A stretch of DNA of 64,000 nt from the NCBI GenBank assembly GCA_903772945.1, contig CAICTM010000205.1, positions 1 through 64,000 on the forward strand, given 5' to 3'. The position numbers were made by a program, and so were the translations under genes. The notes beneath the pieces are model-generated. The model was not told the DNA's origin. It did no database searches and was given only the letters and a program-made list of their open reading frames with translations. The first letter of the stretch is position 1; every line of letters begins with the position of its first letter. The DNA is from Seminavis robusta. Taxonomy: Eukaryota; Bacillariophyta; Bacillariophyceae; Naviculales; Naviculaceae. Shown here one piece after another: positions 9,282 to 19,800 of the stretch.

Positions 9282-10586
9282 ATGGTATCCTTCTCCTCTT
9301 CTCGATTGGCTCTTGCCTCCATCCTCCTTTTGGTCCTTCGCACCTCCGAGGCTAAATCCACCTCCGACCTTCGAGGAAAGACTTCCAAAGACCAAAGGAA
9401 TCTATTCTGGTACAGCTCCAATGTTAACATGGAAGCTGAAGGAGGAAACCCTGATCTTCCTTGGGACCAAAAGCCAGCACCCGAGGAAGTACCAGTGGTG
9501 GAACCAGAGACTCTTCTTTCTCGTCAAAACAACGAAGACGAACTTCCTGATGAGGTCGATGGTGCTCCAATGGAAGAATCCGAGGACAGCGTGGCTGCTC
9601 TACCGGAAGAGTCAGCAGACGAGCCAATGACTTTTGCGCAAGACTCCGATAGCAATGATGAGGACATGAACATTGCACAAGAGTCTATGGACGAGCCTTT
9701 CCTGGACACTGTGGAAGAGTCAGAGGATGAACCGATTCCAGAGTCTCGTACAAAGCTCTCTGAGAATCCATCCATGGCTCCATCAGGTATGCCGACTATG
9801 GTACCTACCTTGAGTCCAACATCCACACCCACCACAAGCCCAACCGGCTCACCAAGCGCTGTTCCATCACGGTTGCCCACAGATAGCCCCACTGGAAGCC
9901 CCACCCAACTCCCTTCATCAAGTCCATCAGGTACGCCGTCGCTGAGCCCGTCAATCGTACCTACTGGTGGACCCACAAGAATCCCATCAAGCTCACCATC
10001 CCTTGTTCCTACTGGTTCTCCTTCCTTTGCTCCATCCATCCTTCCAACTGATTCTCCATCTCTCTCTCCCTCAATTCTTCCTACCAATTCTCCCTCTATC
10101 CTTCCTACCAATTCTCCCACTTTTCTTCCGTCCGGGCTACCTACATTCTCTCCCTCAATCCTTCCCACTGCTAACCCTTCAGGTACGCCCACAACCAGCC
10201 CTTCTTCGATTCCAAGTGATATGCCCTCCAAGGTCCCTTCCATCTCACCCACACGCTCCCCTTCAGTTGCTCCAAGCGTCGGCATTTTGCAAAGAGACGA
10301 GCTCTCCGATGTTCTCGTCATTGAAACGGATGGCGAGGACGAAACACCAGCACCCAACAGTGTATTGCAATCCGAAAATGAATCCAGCAACAACTGGAAA
10401 TACTGGGCCATTGGCGGAGCTGTCGCCGTGGCCGTTGGAGCTGCCGTCTATTTACTATCCATTAATGCCTCACAACAGGCAGCAGCACAAGCACTGGACA
10501 ATGCCGATGCAACCAATTTAATGTCCGCTGACGACATGGCATTCAGTCCGCAAGCTGCCGGCATTCACCAGGCAACCACCGTTTGA
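9282..10586 (+). CDS. PS/PT-rich repeat type I membrane protein (mucin-like surface protein)
   Basis: 434 aa from ATG 9282; the frame extends upstream to a GTG but the ATG opens an ideal signal peptide (SFSSSRLALASILLLVLRTS). Residues ~60-160 are acidic (EESED, EEPE runs). Residues ~160-345 are a long tandem array of P-S-x2-P-[ST] units such as SPTGSPSAVPSRLPTDSPTG, a pattern widespread in diatom surface proteins and likely O-glycosylated and extended. A single membrane segment (YWAIGGAVAVAVGAAVYLL) lies near ~385-405, followed by a short Ala-rich tail. Expected location is plasma membrane or silica-wall-associated membrane, with the repeat outside. Enzymatic function is not suggested. The reverse strand shows a long open frame only because of the repeat codon pattern. 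Confidence 0.82.
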   Translation: MVSFSSSRLALASILLLVLRTSEAKSTSDLRGKTSKDQRNLFWYSSNVNMEAEGGNPDLPWDQKPAPEEVPVVEPETLLSRQNNEDELPDEVDGAPMEESEDSVAALPEESADEPMTFAQDSDSNDEDMNIAQESMDEPFLDTVEESEDEPIPESRTKLSENPSMAPSGMPTMVPTLSPTSTPTTSPTGSPSAVPSRLPTDSPTGSPTQLPSSSPSGTPSLSPSIVPTGGPTRIPSSSPSLVPTGSPSFAPSILPTDSPSLSPSILPTNSPSILPTNSPTFLPSGLPTFSPSILPTANPSGTPTTSPSSIPSDMPSKVPSISPTRSPSVAPSVGILQRDELSDVLVIETDGEDETPAPNSVLQSENESSNNWKYWAIGGAVAVAVGAAVYLLSINASQQAAAQALDNADATNLMSADDMAFSPQAAGIHQATTV

Positions 10587-11728
10587 TGATGCCAACTTCG
10601 ACAAATGCAGTCTGTGCATCCATCCAAACAAAAATTCACTGTGTAAAGACAAGCAAGCAAACCCTCGCGGCGTGCAGAGCAATTCCACTATCTATACATT
10701 CAAGTCAGCAACACGGCTTGTTTCAGAAAGAGGATTGACTTTGATATGAGTCGCAACTATCTAGCTAGTACAAACGTAATAGATGATGTAAATGGTGTTG
10801 TTATTAAAAACGATCCCAGTAGTCTAGATTTTGCAGCATCTCTCTTCCAGATGAAGGGTACGGTGGGGTGGCGTCAATTAGCCCTTCGGACCACCGTACT
10901 GCACAGTTAGTTTACTCGAGTACACTGTGTGTTGTCATTCCCGCAAGCAATGCTGCCCTCCCCAAGGTTCAAATTCTCTGCCAATGAGGCAGCCGGTTGT
11001 TGGTGCAGTGGAAGCTCTACATGTATGTAATCTTCCATCCAACATTACCGAGTTTTCCAACTGAGTACAGTACACCTTGCATCGCCCTGCATCGTAAGTG
11101 TAGACTAGTTTGATCGTTTGTTCAGCCTGGACACTCAACACTCAAGTTGGCTCCACAGCAGCTCCACAGTCAACGATGATGGAAATTGTGGCCGTACGCC
11201 CGTTAACCCAAAGACTCGTGCCGTAAATTGTCCCTCAGAGATGTCCATTTATTTCTTTCATTCATTTCTGGTGAGCTGCCTAAGCAAAAAGACATAAAGA
11301 GTACCGTAAATAAGTAAGTGAAGTAAGAAGTGCAGTAAGAAGTAAGTTTGTGCATGCTTCTTCAAAAACGAAGACGCTCGGGGATGCAGGGGGGTGTCAG
11401 TGGACGGTGGATGGTGGCCATGGGCATTAAACATACACTCAGTACAGCTCTCAGTACCGCGTTCCAGCGATCCAGTTCCAGCGTTCCAGCTGGACAGAGT
11501 TCGGTACCAGAGTTATTTGCTGGCTCATTGCTAATTGAAATATCTTTGAAAGTGTGAAGTGTGGAGGGACTCATTCCCGCGTCAAACGCAAAAGGAGCCA
11601 AAACATCAACACTTCCACAGCACGAAGTGTTGGATGTGCCCAAATCCCTTTTCGAGCCCCAGTCCCTTCCCACACATAGTCCACTCCAACCACATAGTAA
11701 TTCCATTTCTTTATCTGGCAGAAAAGAG
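10587..11728. other. Intergenic region, no supported gene
   Basis: About 1.1 kb upstream of the LRR gene. Short ORFs at 10935-11141 (-), 11348-11557 (+) and 11362-11748 (-) have no recognisable features. The LRR frame is open back to 11558 without an ATG, so a short upstream coding exon cannot be excluded. Confidence 0.4.
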
Positions 11729-13777
11729 ATGGAGAGGCACCATCGCAATGAACATGAAGATGAGGTCAGGTCAGGAGCAGGTGCAGTATGTCATCAAAAT
11801 GACGAAAGGAGTGTGTTGTATCATCAAAATGACCACAATGCTGAGGACCAAAACTCTGTTTCCCAAGGAGACTACAATGATCCTCAACAATCACACTCAG
11901 TTACTCACCTCCATGTGTTTGCGGATCAAGAGAAGAGACAGGACCGGCATCGGCAACCAGAGGAAGCTGCTGTTGTTTACCCAGAAACTCTTCAGTTCTT
12001 TGGTCAAGATGACCAAACCATGGTTTCCAACGTTACTGACCTCCACTCTGTGGAGTATCAAAATGCAATGTACCCTTCCTTGCATAATGTACCAGACGAT
12101 GAAACAGTGGAAGATCCCTTCCACAATAGCAGCAACCATGAGCCTGCACTGAATTCCGACGTCCTGGCACAAAAGGTGGATGACAAAATGATGACTCTCC
12201 CTGAAGAAACTGAAGAAAAATCAACTACTCAGGTGGGAGTAGTTCCCAGCAGTATTGGGGCAAGCAAGGTTGAGGATGCCTACATACAAGCAGAGGCAAA
12301 AGAGCTGGCTACTGCTCCTCAAAGTCAATATGGGACACTTCCTAAGATGAGTGAGGCACAGAAATTTGACAAACAAGCGTGCTCAGCAGCTCCTCGGGGA
12401 CTATCAAATCAACAGTATGATGTCATGGCAAAAGATGGAAAGGACAATGGCCCAGTCATTCCGCATCAGCAGAATCAAATTGGAGCCACCCAGGAAAGAA
12501 ACAATCACCAGGAGGCTCCATTTGTAGACCTTCCAGATGACATTCCCTCAAAGTACCGCCCCCCTTCCAAAGTAAGCATGGCAATTGCAGCTTCAACAGA
12601 CTCCAGAGCAGGGCTTCCGGGAGCTTTTGCGGAAGGTGGAAGACCTTTTCATCCCAACGAGAATCCTGATGCTGAAGCAACTTCACATCCTGACGAGAAC
12701 CCTGAGTCTACTGGGGATACCCGTATGGACAACCATCGAGGAGAACACATGTTGGTTGCGGAAGTTTCAGTTCCTGATCCCACAGGAATCCATGGCAAAG
12801 ATGAATCGTCCAAGGAGCAGAGCCAGAGAGCCATTGGCAGGAAATGTGCTTTGCTTGCACTAGTTGGTTTCCTTGTTGTGATCATCACTATTGGCGGTGT
12901 CTGCGGTAGTGGTGCATGCAGTGGAGGCAGCAGGGAGCAAGAAGGCTTGGTACCTACAATGGCTCCAACCTCACAGAAGTATTTTGAGCATCAAATGGCA
13001 ATTCTGAATTTCTTTGGAGAGGACTATTTTGATGGAATGGATACTGCATCCCCCCAGCACAAGGCCTTGGATTGGATCACAAATGATCGCATAGCACCAG
13101 AGGATGATCATTTCATTCAAAGGTTTGTTTTGGCAGTCTTCTACCTCCACACATCACAGCAGTCAAGGTGGCTGCAATGTACCCCAACACTATCCTGTCT
13201 AAGCAATGGTGTTGGTTGGATGCGTTCAGGCAATGAATGCAACTGGGGTGGAATAGATTGTGATGAAAGTGGTCATGCGACAGAGTTGAGCATGATAGAC
13301 AATGACTTGAATGGGAAGCTGCCAACAGAGCTGGCTGTCCTCTCCAAGTTGACCAGTCTCAAGTTGACGGACAACAATCTCACAGGTCCGTTGCCATCAG
13401 AACTCTACACACTTGCTTCGTTGGAGGAACTGAACTTGAATGGCAATTCTCTGACTCGAGCGATCAGCACCAAAATTGGACTCCTGACAAGCCTGTCCAA
13501 GATGGATCTTTCAAACAATCAGTTCTTTGGAAGATTGCCAGAAGAATTGTCAGCCTTGACAGGGTTGTACCAGTTTGACATCCATGGAAATGATGGTTTG
13601 TATGGCCAGATTCCTCAAGCCGTGTGTGACACTGCCCACAGGCACACTGATGCGGCTGAAGAAGTTATCGTCAAGGCCGACTGCCGCATGGTGGAACTAA
13701 TTACTGAAAACATCAACTGCCCAAAGGACTGCTGCACAGAATGCTGCTACGAAGGGAAGTGCTTTCCTGCTGAATGA
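11729..13777 (+). CDS. Leucine-rich-repeat single-pass membrane protein, no kinase
   Basis: 682 aa from ATG 11729; the frame is open upstream to a GTG at 11561 but lacks an earlier ATG. Residues ~1-370 are hydrophilic, low-complexity and acidic (cytosolic side, inferred). A membrane segment follows (CALLALVGFLVVIITIGGVC, ~370-390) with a Cys/Gly-rich patch. Outside lies a plant-RLP-like cap (GWMRSGNECNWGGIDCDES) and four LRRs of the LxxNxLxGxLPxEL type (~530-625), ending in a cysteine cap (CCTECCYEGKC). This is a type II layout without a kinase or other signalling domain. Such proteins are a large family in diatoms and are assumed to be receptors or adhesion proteins. A degraded inverted copy is at 18400-19800. 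Confidence 0.85.
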   Translation: MERHHRNEHEDEVRSGAGAVCHQNDERSVLYHQNDHNAEDQNSVSQGDYNDPQQSHSVTHLHVFADQEKRQDRHRQPEEAAVVYPETLQFFGQDDQTMVSNVTDLHSVEYQNAMYPSLHNVPDDETVEDPFHNSSNHEPALNSDVLAQKVDDKMMTLPEETEEKSTTQVGVVPSSIGASKVEDAYIQAEAKELATAPQSQYGTLPKMSEAQKFDKQACSAAPRGLSNQQYDVMAKDGKDNGPVIPHQQNQIGATQERNNHQEAPFVDLPDDIPSKYRPPSKVSMAIAASTDSRAGLPGAFAEGGRPFHPNENPDAEATSHPDENPESTGDTRMDNHRGEHMLVAEVSVPDPTGIHGKDESSKEQSQRAIGRKCALLALVGFLVVIITIGGVCGSGACSGGSREQEGLVPTMAPTSQKYFEHQMAILNFFGEDYFDGMDTASPQHKALDWITNDRIAPEDDHFIQRFVLAVFYLHTSQQSRWLQCTPTLSCLSNGVGWMRSGNECNWGGIDCDESGHATELSMIDNDLNGKLPTELAVLSKLTSLKLTDNNLTGPLPSELYTLASLEELNLNGNSLTRAISTKIGLLTSLSKMDLSNNQFFGRLPEELSALTGLYQFDIHGNDGLYGQIPQAVCDTAHRHTDAAEEVIVKADCRMVELITENINCPKDCCTECCYEGKCFPAE

Positions 13778-14330
13778 ATGAGTGTCCCATGTAAAGATCT
13801 TCAGGGGCTTTTTAAGACTAGTTTTCAGGTGGTAAAAATATCTAGAGTGTGCGTGAAATGAAATACATCAGTCTTTGGCACCACTTGTTTCAGTGTGGCG
13901 AGTCTAGGAGTGGGGACTTCCAAAACAAATCTGATTCATTAACAATGCATAGATACTGGTAGATGAGTAGATGCGTGGATCAAGAGAGGCCAGAGGTGGT
14001 ACCGGTAAGTGTTGGCCAGCCAGTCTTCTTGGGTTCTTCCAAACTTTAACCTCTCCGAGCTAGCTACTAGCTAGCTAGAGCAGGAGCAATAGGTATACTG
14101 GAACAGGTTTCGTGTACAGTCGTGCTAATAAGAAAGTACGGAGGTTGGTAGAGTGCTCAAGTGTGCGCCCCACTAATCAAAGAAAAGATCTGAAAATTTT
14201 TATGTTGGCATGTTAGTTGCGAGACCACACCCGGAATCCATTCCCCGCATACCGGTACGGTAGTCCATCTAACCCCATAGTATCCCGCTCTTAGATTCTT
14301 TCGCTGGTAAATCACTTTCGCTGGTAAAGA
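13778..14330. other. Intergenic region, no supported gene
   Basis: About 0.55 kb. It contains GCTAGCTACTAGCTAGCTAG near 14061-14085 and ACCGGTACGGTAG near 14253, both common intergenic palindromes here. The first ~60 bases after the LRR stop are also present beside the decayed copy (18345-18399), marking the duplicated block. Confidence 0.5.
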
Positions 14331-16205
14331 ATGGATGCTGGATCTGTTGGAAGCATCCTATCATGGGTCGAGGGACTTCTCTTGAAGGTCTTACAGCTTC
14401 TGGTGTGGCTTCTGGAGAGGTTTCTGATTGAAGATCGAAGCCAAGATTCCGATTACCGATATCACCAAAATTGGAGCAGTGGTGGTAGCAGCGGTGGTAG
14501 CAGCGATAATGAGGACCAGGGAAAGAGGGCTCTCCAGGAAGCAATGAAGCTGTTTGGGATTGATTCGCTGGATGACAACGATGTCACTAAAGGCTCTTTA
14601 CGCAAAATATGGATGCGCTTGAACCTCACTTATCACCCAGACAAAAACAACAACAGCCCAGATTCTATCGAGAAAACACAGCAGATCAATGAAGCCTACG
14701 AGAGGCTTTGGCAAGAGTTAGACAAACGAGATGGGGTTGACGGAGCTGACGATGGCAACGAGGCAAGTACCCCGGATCATCAGCAAGAAGATAGGCCCAT
14801 CTCTAAACAAGAACGCAAACGCCAGAAAAAGGAGAGGCAGAAAGCTAGACAACATGCCAAGCGCCAACAGCAGGAAGAATGGGAACGGCGAAGAGAAGCC
14901 TGGGAGGCAGAACTAACACGAGTGCAGGAAGAGATGGAACGAAAAGCTAAGGAATACAAAAAGAAGGAAAACCATCGAAAGAAGGAGCGCCGGATGAATG
15001 AAAAGAAAGCAAAAGAGTTGGGATTAGAGAATCCAGGGAGAAGGGTGGAAACCTTCCATCGATGGGTGGGGGACGCGATTGCTTTATTGAAAAGTCCTAT
15101 AGACTCCAGTGACTGCCCATCCAAGTACTACGTCATGGAGCTCTGCAACCACCCTATTGCGGAAGCTTTGAGGACTGATGAAACCGATATTGCAATTGAG
15201 TTGGTACACGAGACTATTTGTGACGCGATCTACTACTGGGCTGCCAAGGTGGTTCAAGAAGAGTGTTTTGAGATTGATTCAAAGATGAAGGATTTTGTCC
15301 TATCAGAGGCTCTCCTCCTGTCTCTGGATGAAGACGGAAACAGCCTGATCCACTACGCTGTCTACTTTGGGAACAATGACATGCTTTCCTACTTGGCGCA
15401 GAAGGCAAGGAAACGGGATCGACTACAAGGATTGCTTGCTTCGAGTAATGTGCACGGGTTGGCGGCCAGTGATTTTGCTCTCTTGAGAGGGAACGAGCGC
15501 ATGCAGCGTCACATGAAGAAGCTTCAGGAAGAAGTGGAGGAACGAATCCAAAGCTCCAAGCTCTTGCCAACCATCAAGCGGTACATGGCAACGTTGGGAA
15601 AGGCGCCTAGCATGGCTCCAGCAATGGTTTCCCTCTTCGGAATTTCGTTGGGGATGATTGCGTTCGAAACAGGCTGGATTATGACTTTTGCCATTCTTGG
15701 ATTCGTCATGAAGGAGAAACAGTCGGTAAGGCAAGGGATCCTTTCAGATCCAGGGGCCTTTCCAAGAGAACTGTTGTCATTCCACCTGTATTGGTTGTTG
15801 GTCAAGAAGATCCACCAAGGAATTGCCGCAGTATCCGAGTTCTATTATCTGTCCATTCCGTTTGTGTTTATCTTGTGGCTTTTTACACCGCCAAAATATG
15901 CCAGCCTTCCCTTTCACATTTCCAATTTTGCACATGGTTGGACCGCCCGTGTCGTTGACACCGTTCCACTTCCCACAAACGTGTTATCGCCAATGCCAAG
16001 GGCATTGTGCTGGATGCTGATACATACTTGTGTGCTCTTGGCTGTCAAGGCCCAGTTTGCAATGGCTTTGGATACACTTGATGTTTCTGGCTTTCATCAT
16101 CTGGAGCAGCAACCCACGCATCGAGAGATGATGCAATTGGAGTCCAAACAACAACACGCCATGGATGTTTTCAATGCTTTTCTGAAAGAAGAAGGCGACT
16201 TGTGA
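14331..16205 (+). CDS. J-domain (DnaJ/Hsp40) membrane protein
   Basis: 624 aa from ATG 14331. Residues ~65-135 are a J domain with the catalytic HPD tripeptide at 102-104 (YHPDKNNN), which stimulates Hsp70 ATPase. Residues ~160-235 form a highly charged coiled coil (KQERKRQKKERQKARQHAKR). Residues ~245-410 are helical and include an ankyrin-like segment (EDGNSLIHYAVYFGNNDMLS). Near residues 430-470 and 485-560 there are hydrophobic spans (MVSLFGISLGMIAFETGWIM, FYYLSIPFVFILWLF), so the C-terminus is probably membrane-embedded. A hydrophobic segment near residues 10-35 could also be an anchor. ER or another endomembrane with the J domain facing the cytosol is plausible. No zinc-finger or substrate domain of type I DnaJ is present. 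Confidence 0.85.
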   Translation: MDAGSVGSILSWVEGLLLKVLQLLVWLLERFLIEDRSQDSDYRYHQNWSSGGSSGGSSDNEDQGKRALQEAMKLFGIDSLDDNDVTKGSLRKIWMRLNLTYHPDKNNNSPDSIEKTQQINEAYERLWQELDKRDGVDGADDGNEASTPDHQQEDRPISKQERKRQKKERQKARQHAKRQQQEEWERRREAWEAELTRVQEEMERKAKEYKKKENHRKKERRMNEKKAKELGLENPGRRVETFHRWVGDAIALLKSPIDSSDCPSKYYVMELCNHPIAEALRTDETDIAIELVHETICDAIYYWAAKVVQEECFEIDSKMKDFVLSEALLLSLDEDGNSLIHYAVYFGNNDMLSYLAQKARKRDRLQGLLASSNVHGLAASDFALLRGNERMQRHMKKLQEEVEERIQSSKLLPTIKRYMATLGKAPSMAPAMVSLFGISLGMIAFETGWIMTFAILGFVMKEKQSVRQGILSDPGAFPRELLSFHLYWLLVKKIHQGIAAVSEFYYLSIPFVFILWLFTPPKYASLPFHISNFAHGWTARVVDTVPLPTNVLSPMPRALCWMLIHTCVLLAVKAQFAMALDTLDVSGFHHLEQQPTHREMMQLESKQQHAMDVFNAFLKEEGDL

Positions 16206-16318
16206 TTTGCCATAGCAATCCTCCCTCCATGCACGGCGATGCTGTCATTGCCGTCACCTAACAGCGTAACGACCAAGCCAGAAAAAGTTCGTAGTAGAGC
16301 CATGACATCATTGTTTCG

Positions 16319-17683
16319 TCATCCTGCTGCGGGAGGAAAATACTGCGCCAATGGCCCGGACGTACAGCTGAGTTCGACACGTGTGGAGACACACGACAAC
16401 TCGGTAGGCATGGGTGGTGCCGGCGGTTCTTGGTAGACCCCAGTGGCATACTTTTGCCAGCGAGCCTCAAACAATCTCCTGGCATATTGGTACAACCAGA
16501 GATCTTGTGGCATGAGCGACGCCAATGCCTTGTACTCGGGACCCTTGAGAGTCGCCTTGTTGTTATTCATATTCTTCATGGGCATGGAAGGCATCGCCGA
16601 GAGATTGAATTCGTGTTGCAACAACCTCATGCTGCGGGGCAAGTCTTCCAAAATGCCAAACCATCTCGTTTCGCGCAATCGAGCGGCCGCCAACGTGAGC
16701 ATGGCAGTGGCGTTGGAAGCTGCCTGTTCTCGTTTGAGAACGTCCTCTTCAGTCCGCTTTTTGGGTGCCACCCAACTGGCAATATGGGTCCCCGTCAACC
16801 AACTGACACCGGCTTGTCCATCTTGCCAAATATCTCTCGTTTCGAGCAAATGCTGTTTGTTGCCCTCCAACAAATATTTGCTAAGTGACATTTGCTGTAA
16901 ATTGTTATCAGTGTCGCTTCCCCCCAATTGCCGTGTCTTCCAAAAATAAAAATGCGACACGGCGCGTTCCACGGGTTGTCGCAACAGTGTCACGACATGT
17001 ACGGGTAGATTGTCTCGTTGTTTTTGGACCACTTCGATTTGACTCCAATCAAAATGACGGCCGCCTAAATAGGCCCATTTCTTTTCGTCGGCAATCTTTT
17101 GTCCGATGGTATCAAAACTAGTTCCACCGGCCTTGCCAATGTGCAAAAAGGCTAGAATGGCATCGTAAAGGACTGTGTCTACTTTTTTGGTCAGTTCGGC
17201 GACACTTTTTCGGGATTCTTGCAGATTTTTCTGGAGTGTTTCGACCGTCTTTTTGAGTGTCTGCACTTCGTTGTTGAGCGCTTGGACCATGCCAGGACTG
17301 CTGAGCAAGACACTGTCCATGCGCAGTTTCATTTCTCCCACTTGAGCGTTGGTTCGTTGCAATGGCTTTTTCAGTTCTTCAATGGCTTGCTTCAACGCAT
17401 CCACTTCTTGCTGTTGTGCATTATTGTTGGAAGCGACAGAATCCACTGGTTGTTGCTGCTGTGCTCGTGACCAACTCGACATACCAGTGGAATCCAGCGA
17501 CAGGGAGCTCTGGATCGTCTTCAAGTCCGCCAAGGTAATGTGATGATACGCCAACACGGTCAGCTGCAAACACCCCACAAAGATCAGTCCTCGTCCCACC
17601 CACCGCATTGCGAACGACGGCGCTCGCGCTGGGATTGGCGGCTTGTTGTTCTTGGTCCCTCTTCCTCCATCGAACAGTTTCAT
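16319..17683 (-). CDS. Golgi-type sulfotransferase (Sulfotransfer_2-like)
   Basis: 454 aa from ATG 17683. The frame runs up to 18067 with further ATGs, but the chosen start gives a classic type II Golgi layout: a short basic cytosolic end, a membrane segment (GRGLIFVGCLQLTVLAYHHI, ~residues 30-50), a stem with a coiled coil (~75-165) and a luminal catalytic part. The PAPS 5'-phosphosulfate loop is FLHIGKAGGTS with K184. A second PAPS-contact region is LLRQPVERAVSHFYFW. These are typical of carbohydrate (heparan/uronyl) 2-O/6-O sulfotransferases, which use PAPS to sulfate polysaccharides. Diatom sulfated polysaccharides are the likely substrate class (inference). Convergent with the J-domain gene, 113 bp apart. 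Confidence 0.85.
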   Translation of the reverse strand: MKLFDGGRGTKNNKPPIPARAPSFAMRWVGRGLIFVGCLQLTVLAYHHITLADLKTIQSSLSLDSTGMSSWSRAQQQQPVDSVASNNNAQQQEVDALKQAIEELKKPLQRTNAQVGEMKLRMDSVLLSSPGMVQALNNEVQTLKKTVETLQKNLQESRKSVAELTKKVDTVLYDAILAFLHIGKAGGTSFDTIGQKIADEKKWAYLGGRHFDWSQIEVVQKQRDNLPVHVVTLLRQPVERAVSHFYFWKTRQLGGSDTDNNLQQMSLSKYLLEGNKQHLLETRDIWQDGQAGVSWLTGTHIASWVAPKKRTEEDVLKREQAASNATAMLTLAAARLRETRWFGILEDLPRSMRLLQHEFNLSAMPSMPMKNMNNNKATLKGPEYKALASLMPQDLWLYQYARRLFEARWQKYATGVYQEPPAPPMPTELSCVSTRVELSCTSGPLAQYFPPAAG

Positions 17684-18399
17684 TGCGAATGTTCTCTCGT
17701 TGTAGCCACTAGCATATACATGTACGAGTGTAGCATTCCGTATGAGGCCATCTCCAATTACGATGGAAGAGCGGACTTGTGAGAAATGAACCGCGTTGCG
17801 AAAGATCCAAGATCCTGTGCGTCCAGTTTCATCGGGACTGGACATGACGTCACTCAGTCGAGTCAACGCCCATTGTGCCAGCATTGCAATGGCAATGCAT
17901 CCCTCCTTTGCTCCTCCCTGCCCTCCTGGCTTCACCCCTTTCCTTGGTTTCCATGTTGCCCTGCTTGCGCACTTGATTGCTTGCCTTGCGTTCTTGCATC
18001 GTGCCCTCCCCTCGAGCTCTGTCCTCATCCTCATCTTAGCTCTCTCTAATCCATAGTAACTTCCCAATGAGATCGTCTCAAGCTACCGGTAGCTTCTGGT
18101 AGCAACTGTCATACAGTGCAGCCAGATTCGAATCCGGTAGCCGAAGACTCAACAGAGTTTCCGAGAACACAACATAGCCAGAGGTTGCGGGAGAGATCTG
18201 TGCCAACGTCATCAAGCCCTGTTCTGTAAGGAAGTGATAAAATACATGCCAAAGAGTCTGTCGAAACCAAAAATCCGGGGACCATGCAGCCCCTGACGGT
18301 GACCTAGCTAGGGGTACTGGTAGCAGCTCTGGTAGTTTAGCACATGAAAAACTAGTCGTTTTAATAAAGTCCTTGTAGATCTTTGCATGGGACACTCAT
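17684..18399. other. Upstream region of the sulfotransferase gene, no supported gene
   Basis: About 0.7 kb. The sulfotransferase frame stays open to 18067 but that part is compositionally poor coding sequence. A 105-aa minus-strand ORF (18078-18395) has no family features. The last ~55 bases are homologous to the 3' flank of the intact LRR gene. Confidence 0.4.
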
Positions 18400-19800
18400 T
18401 CATTCAGCAGGAGGAAAGCACTGCCCTCTGAAGCAGCATTCTGTGCAGCAGCCCTTTGGGCAGTTCATTTGAGTATTTGCAGCCCCCAATTCACAATCTG
18501 CCTTGACTATTACTTCTGCAGCCGCATCAGTGTGGCTGTGGGCAGTGTCACACACGGCTTGAGGAATCTGGCCATACAAGCCATCATTTCCATGGATGTC
18601 AACTTGGTACAACCCTGTCAAGGCTGACAATTCTTCTGGCAATCTTCCAAAGAACTGATTATTTGAAAGATCCATCTTGGACAGACTTGTCAGGAGTCGA
18701 ATTTCAGTCATGATCTCTCCTGACAGAGAATTGCCACTCAAGTTCAGTCCCTCCAACAAAGCAAGTGAGTAGAGTTCTGATGGCATCGCCCCTGTGAGCT
18801 TGTTGTCTTGTTGTCCATCAAATTGAGACTGGTCAACTTGGAGAGGACAGCCAGCTCAGTTGGCAGCTTCCCATTCAAGTCATTGTCTATCATGCTCAAC
18901 TCTGTCGCATGACCACTTTCATCACAATCTATTCCACCCCAGCTGCATAAATTTGCCTATATTCACCCAACTAGTTCCCAGAATATCTCCCTCAATTGCG
19001 TGGCAGTACATCATTGGGGTACATCGAAGCCATTTATGCGCCTGTGATGTGTGGAAGTAGAAAACCGCCAAAACAAATCTTTGAATGAAACGATCATCCT
19101 CTGGTTCTATTGGATCAATTTGTGATCCAATCTAAGGCCTTGTACTGGGAGGATGTAGTATCCATTCCTTCAAAATAGTCCTCTCCAAAGAAATATAATA
19201 TTGCCATTTGATGCTCAAAATGCTTCTGTGAGGTCGGAGCCATTGTAGGTCCCAAGCAACCTTGCTCCTTGCTGCCTCCACTGCATGCACCACTACCACA
19301 GACACCACCAATAGCGATAATCACAAGAACCAAACCAATAAGTGCAAACAAAGCACATTTCCTGCCATTCGCTCTCTGGCTCGCAACCTTGGATGTTTCG
19401 TCTGGGCCATTGATTCCTGCTGGATCGGGACCTGTAACTTCTGCAACCAACATGTCTCCAACTTGATGGTTGCCCATATCCCTATAGTAGGAGATTCAGG
19501 GGTCTCCTCATCAGGACGCAAAGTTGCTGAAGCATCAAACGTTGCCCTTCCCCCTTCTGCAAAAGCTCACAGAAGCCCTGCTCTGGGGTTTGTTGAAGCT
19601 GCAATTGCCATGCTTACTTTGGAAGGGGGGCGGTACTCTTCTGGAACGTCATCTGGAAGGTCTACAAATGGAAACTCGTGGAGATTGTTTCTTTCCTGGG
19701 TGGCTCCAATTTCGTTCCGCTGCTGTGGAATGACTGGGCCCTTGTCCTTTCCATCTTTTGTGTCTTCACTCATTTTGGAAGAAAGCAAATCTTCATCCAT
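18400..19800 (-). pseudogene. Decayed inverted duplicate of the LRR membrane protein gene
   Basis: Three reading-frame pieces on the minus strand line up in order with the intact protein at 11729-13777. They are 19800-19567 (GPVIPQQRNEIGATQERNN, VSMAIAASTNPRAGLL), 19477-19115 (GRKCALFALIGLVLVIIAIG, then EDYFEGMDTTSSQYKALDWI) and 18786-18400 (LRRs plus the CCTECC cap). Lesions: GGA has become TGA right after AGLL (19567); there is a frameshift within the ~19500-19560 segment; one extra base occurs just after KALDWITN (near 19115); the cap region around 18900-19000 is rearranged; and a small insertion lies near 18800. Long stretches remain nearly identical at DNA level (for example the SMIDNDLNGKLPTEL codons), so the duplication is fairly recent. 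No single protein can be made. Only the distal ~60% of the parent is represented, and no N-terminal 270 residues were found. Confidence 0.85.

Noticed and set aside
9524-10411. 295-aa minus-strand ORF with VGxxEGE-type repeats
   Set aside because: Exact mirror of the PS-repeat coding sequence; the periodicity comes from the sense strand.
10963-10990. GGTTCAAATTC resembling a tRNA B box
   Set aside because: No matching T stem or A box; not a tRNA.
17684-18067. Longer N-terminus of the sulfotransferase frame
   Set aside because: Would put ~128 residues of poor composition before the membrane anchor; the ATG at 17683 gives the usual type II layout.
18115-18145. TTCGAATCC resembling a tRNA B box
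   Set aside because: The flanking bases do not form a T stem and no acceptor or anticodon stem can be drawn.
18078-18395. 105-aa minus-strand ORF
   Set aside because: No family features and partly overlaps the duplicated 3' flank of the LRR pseudogene.
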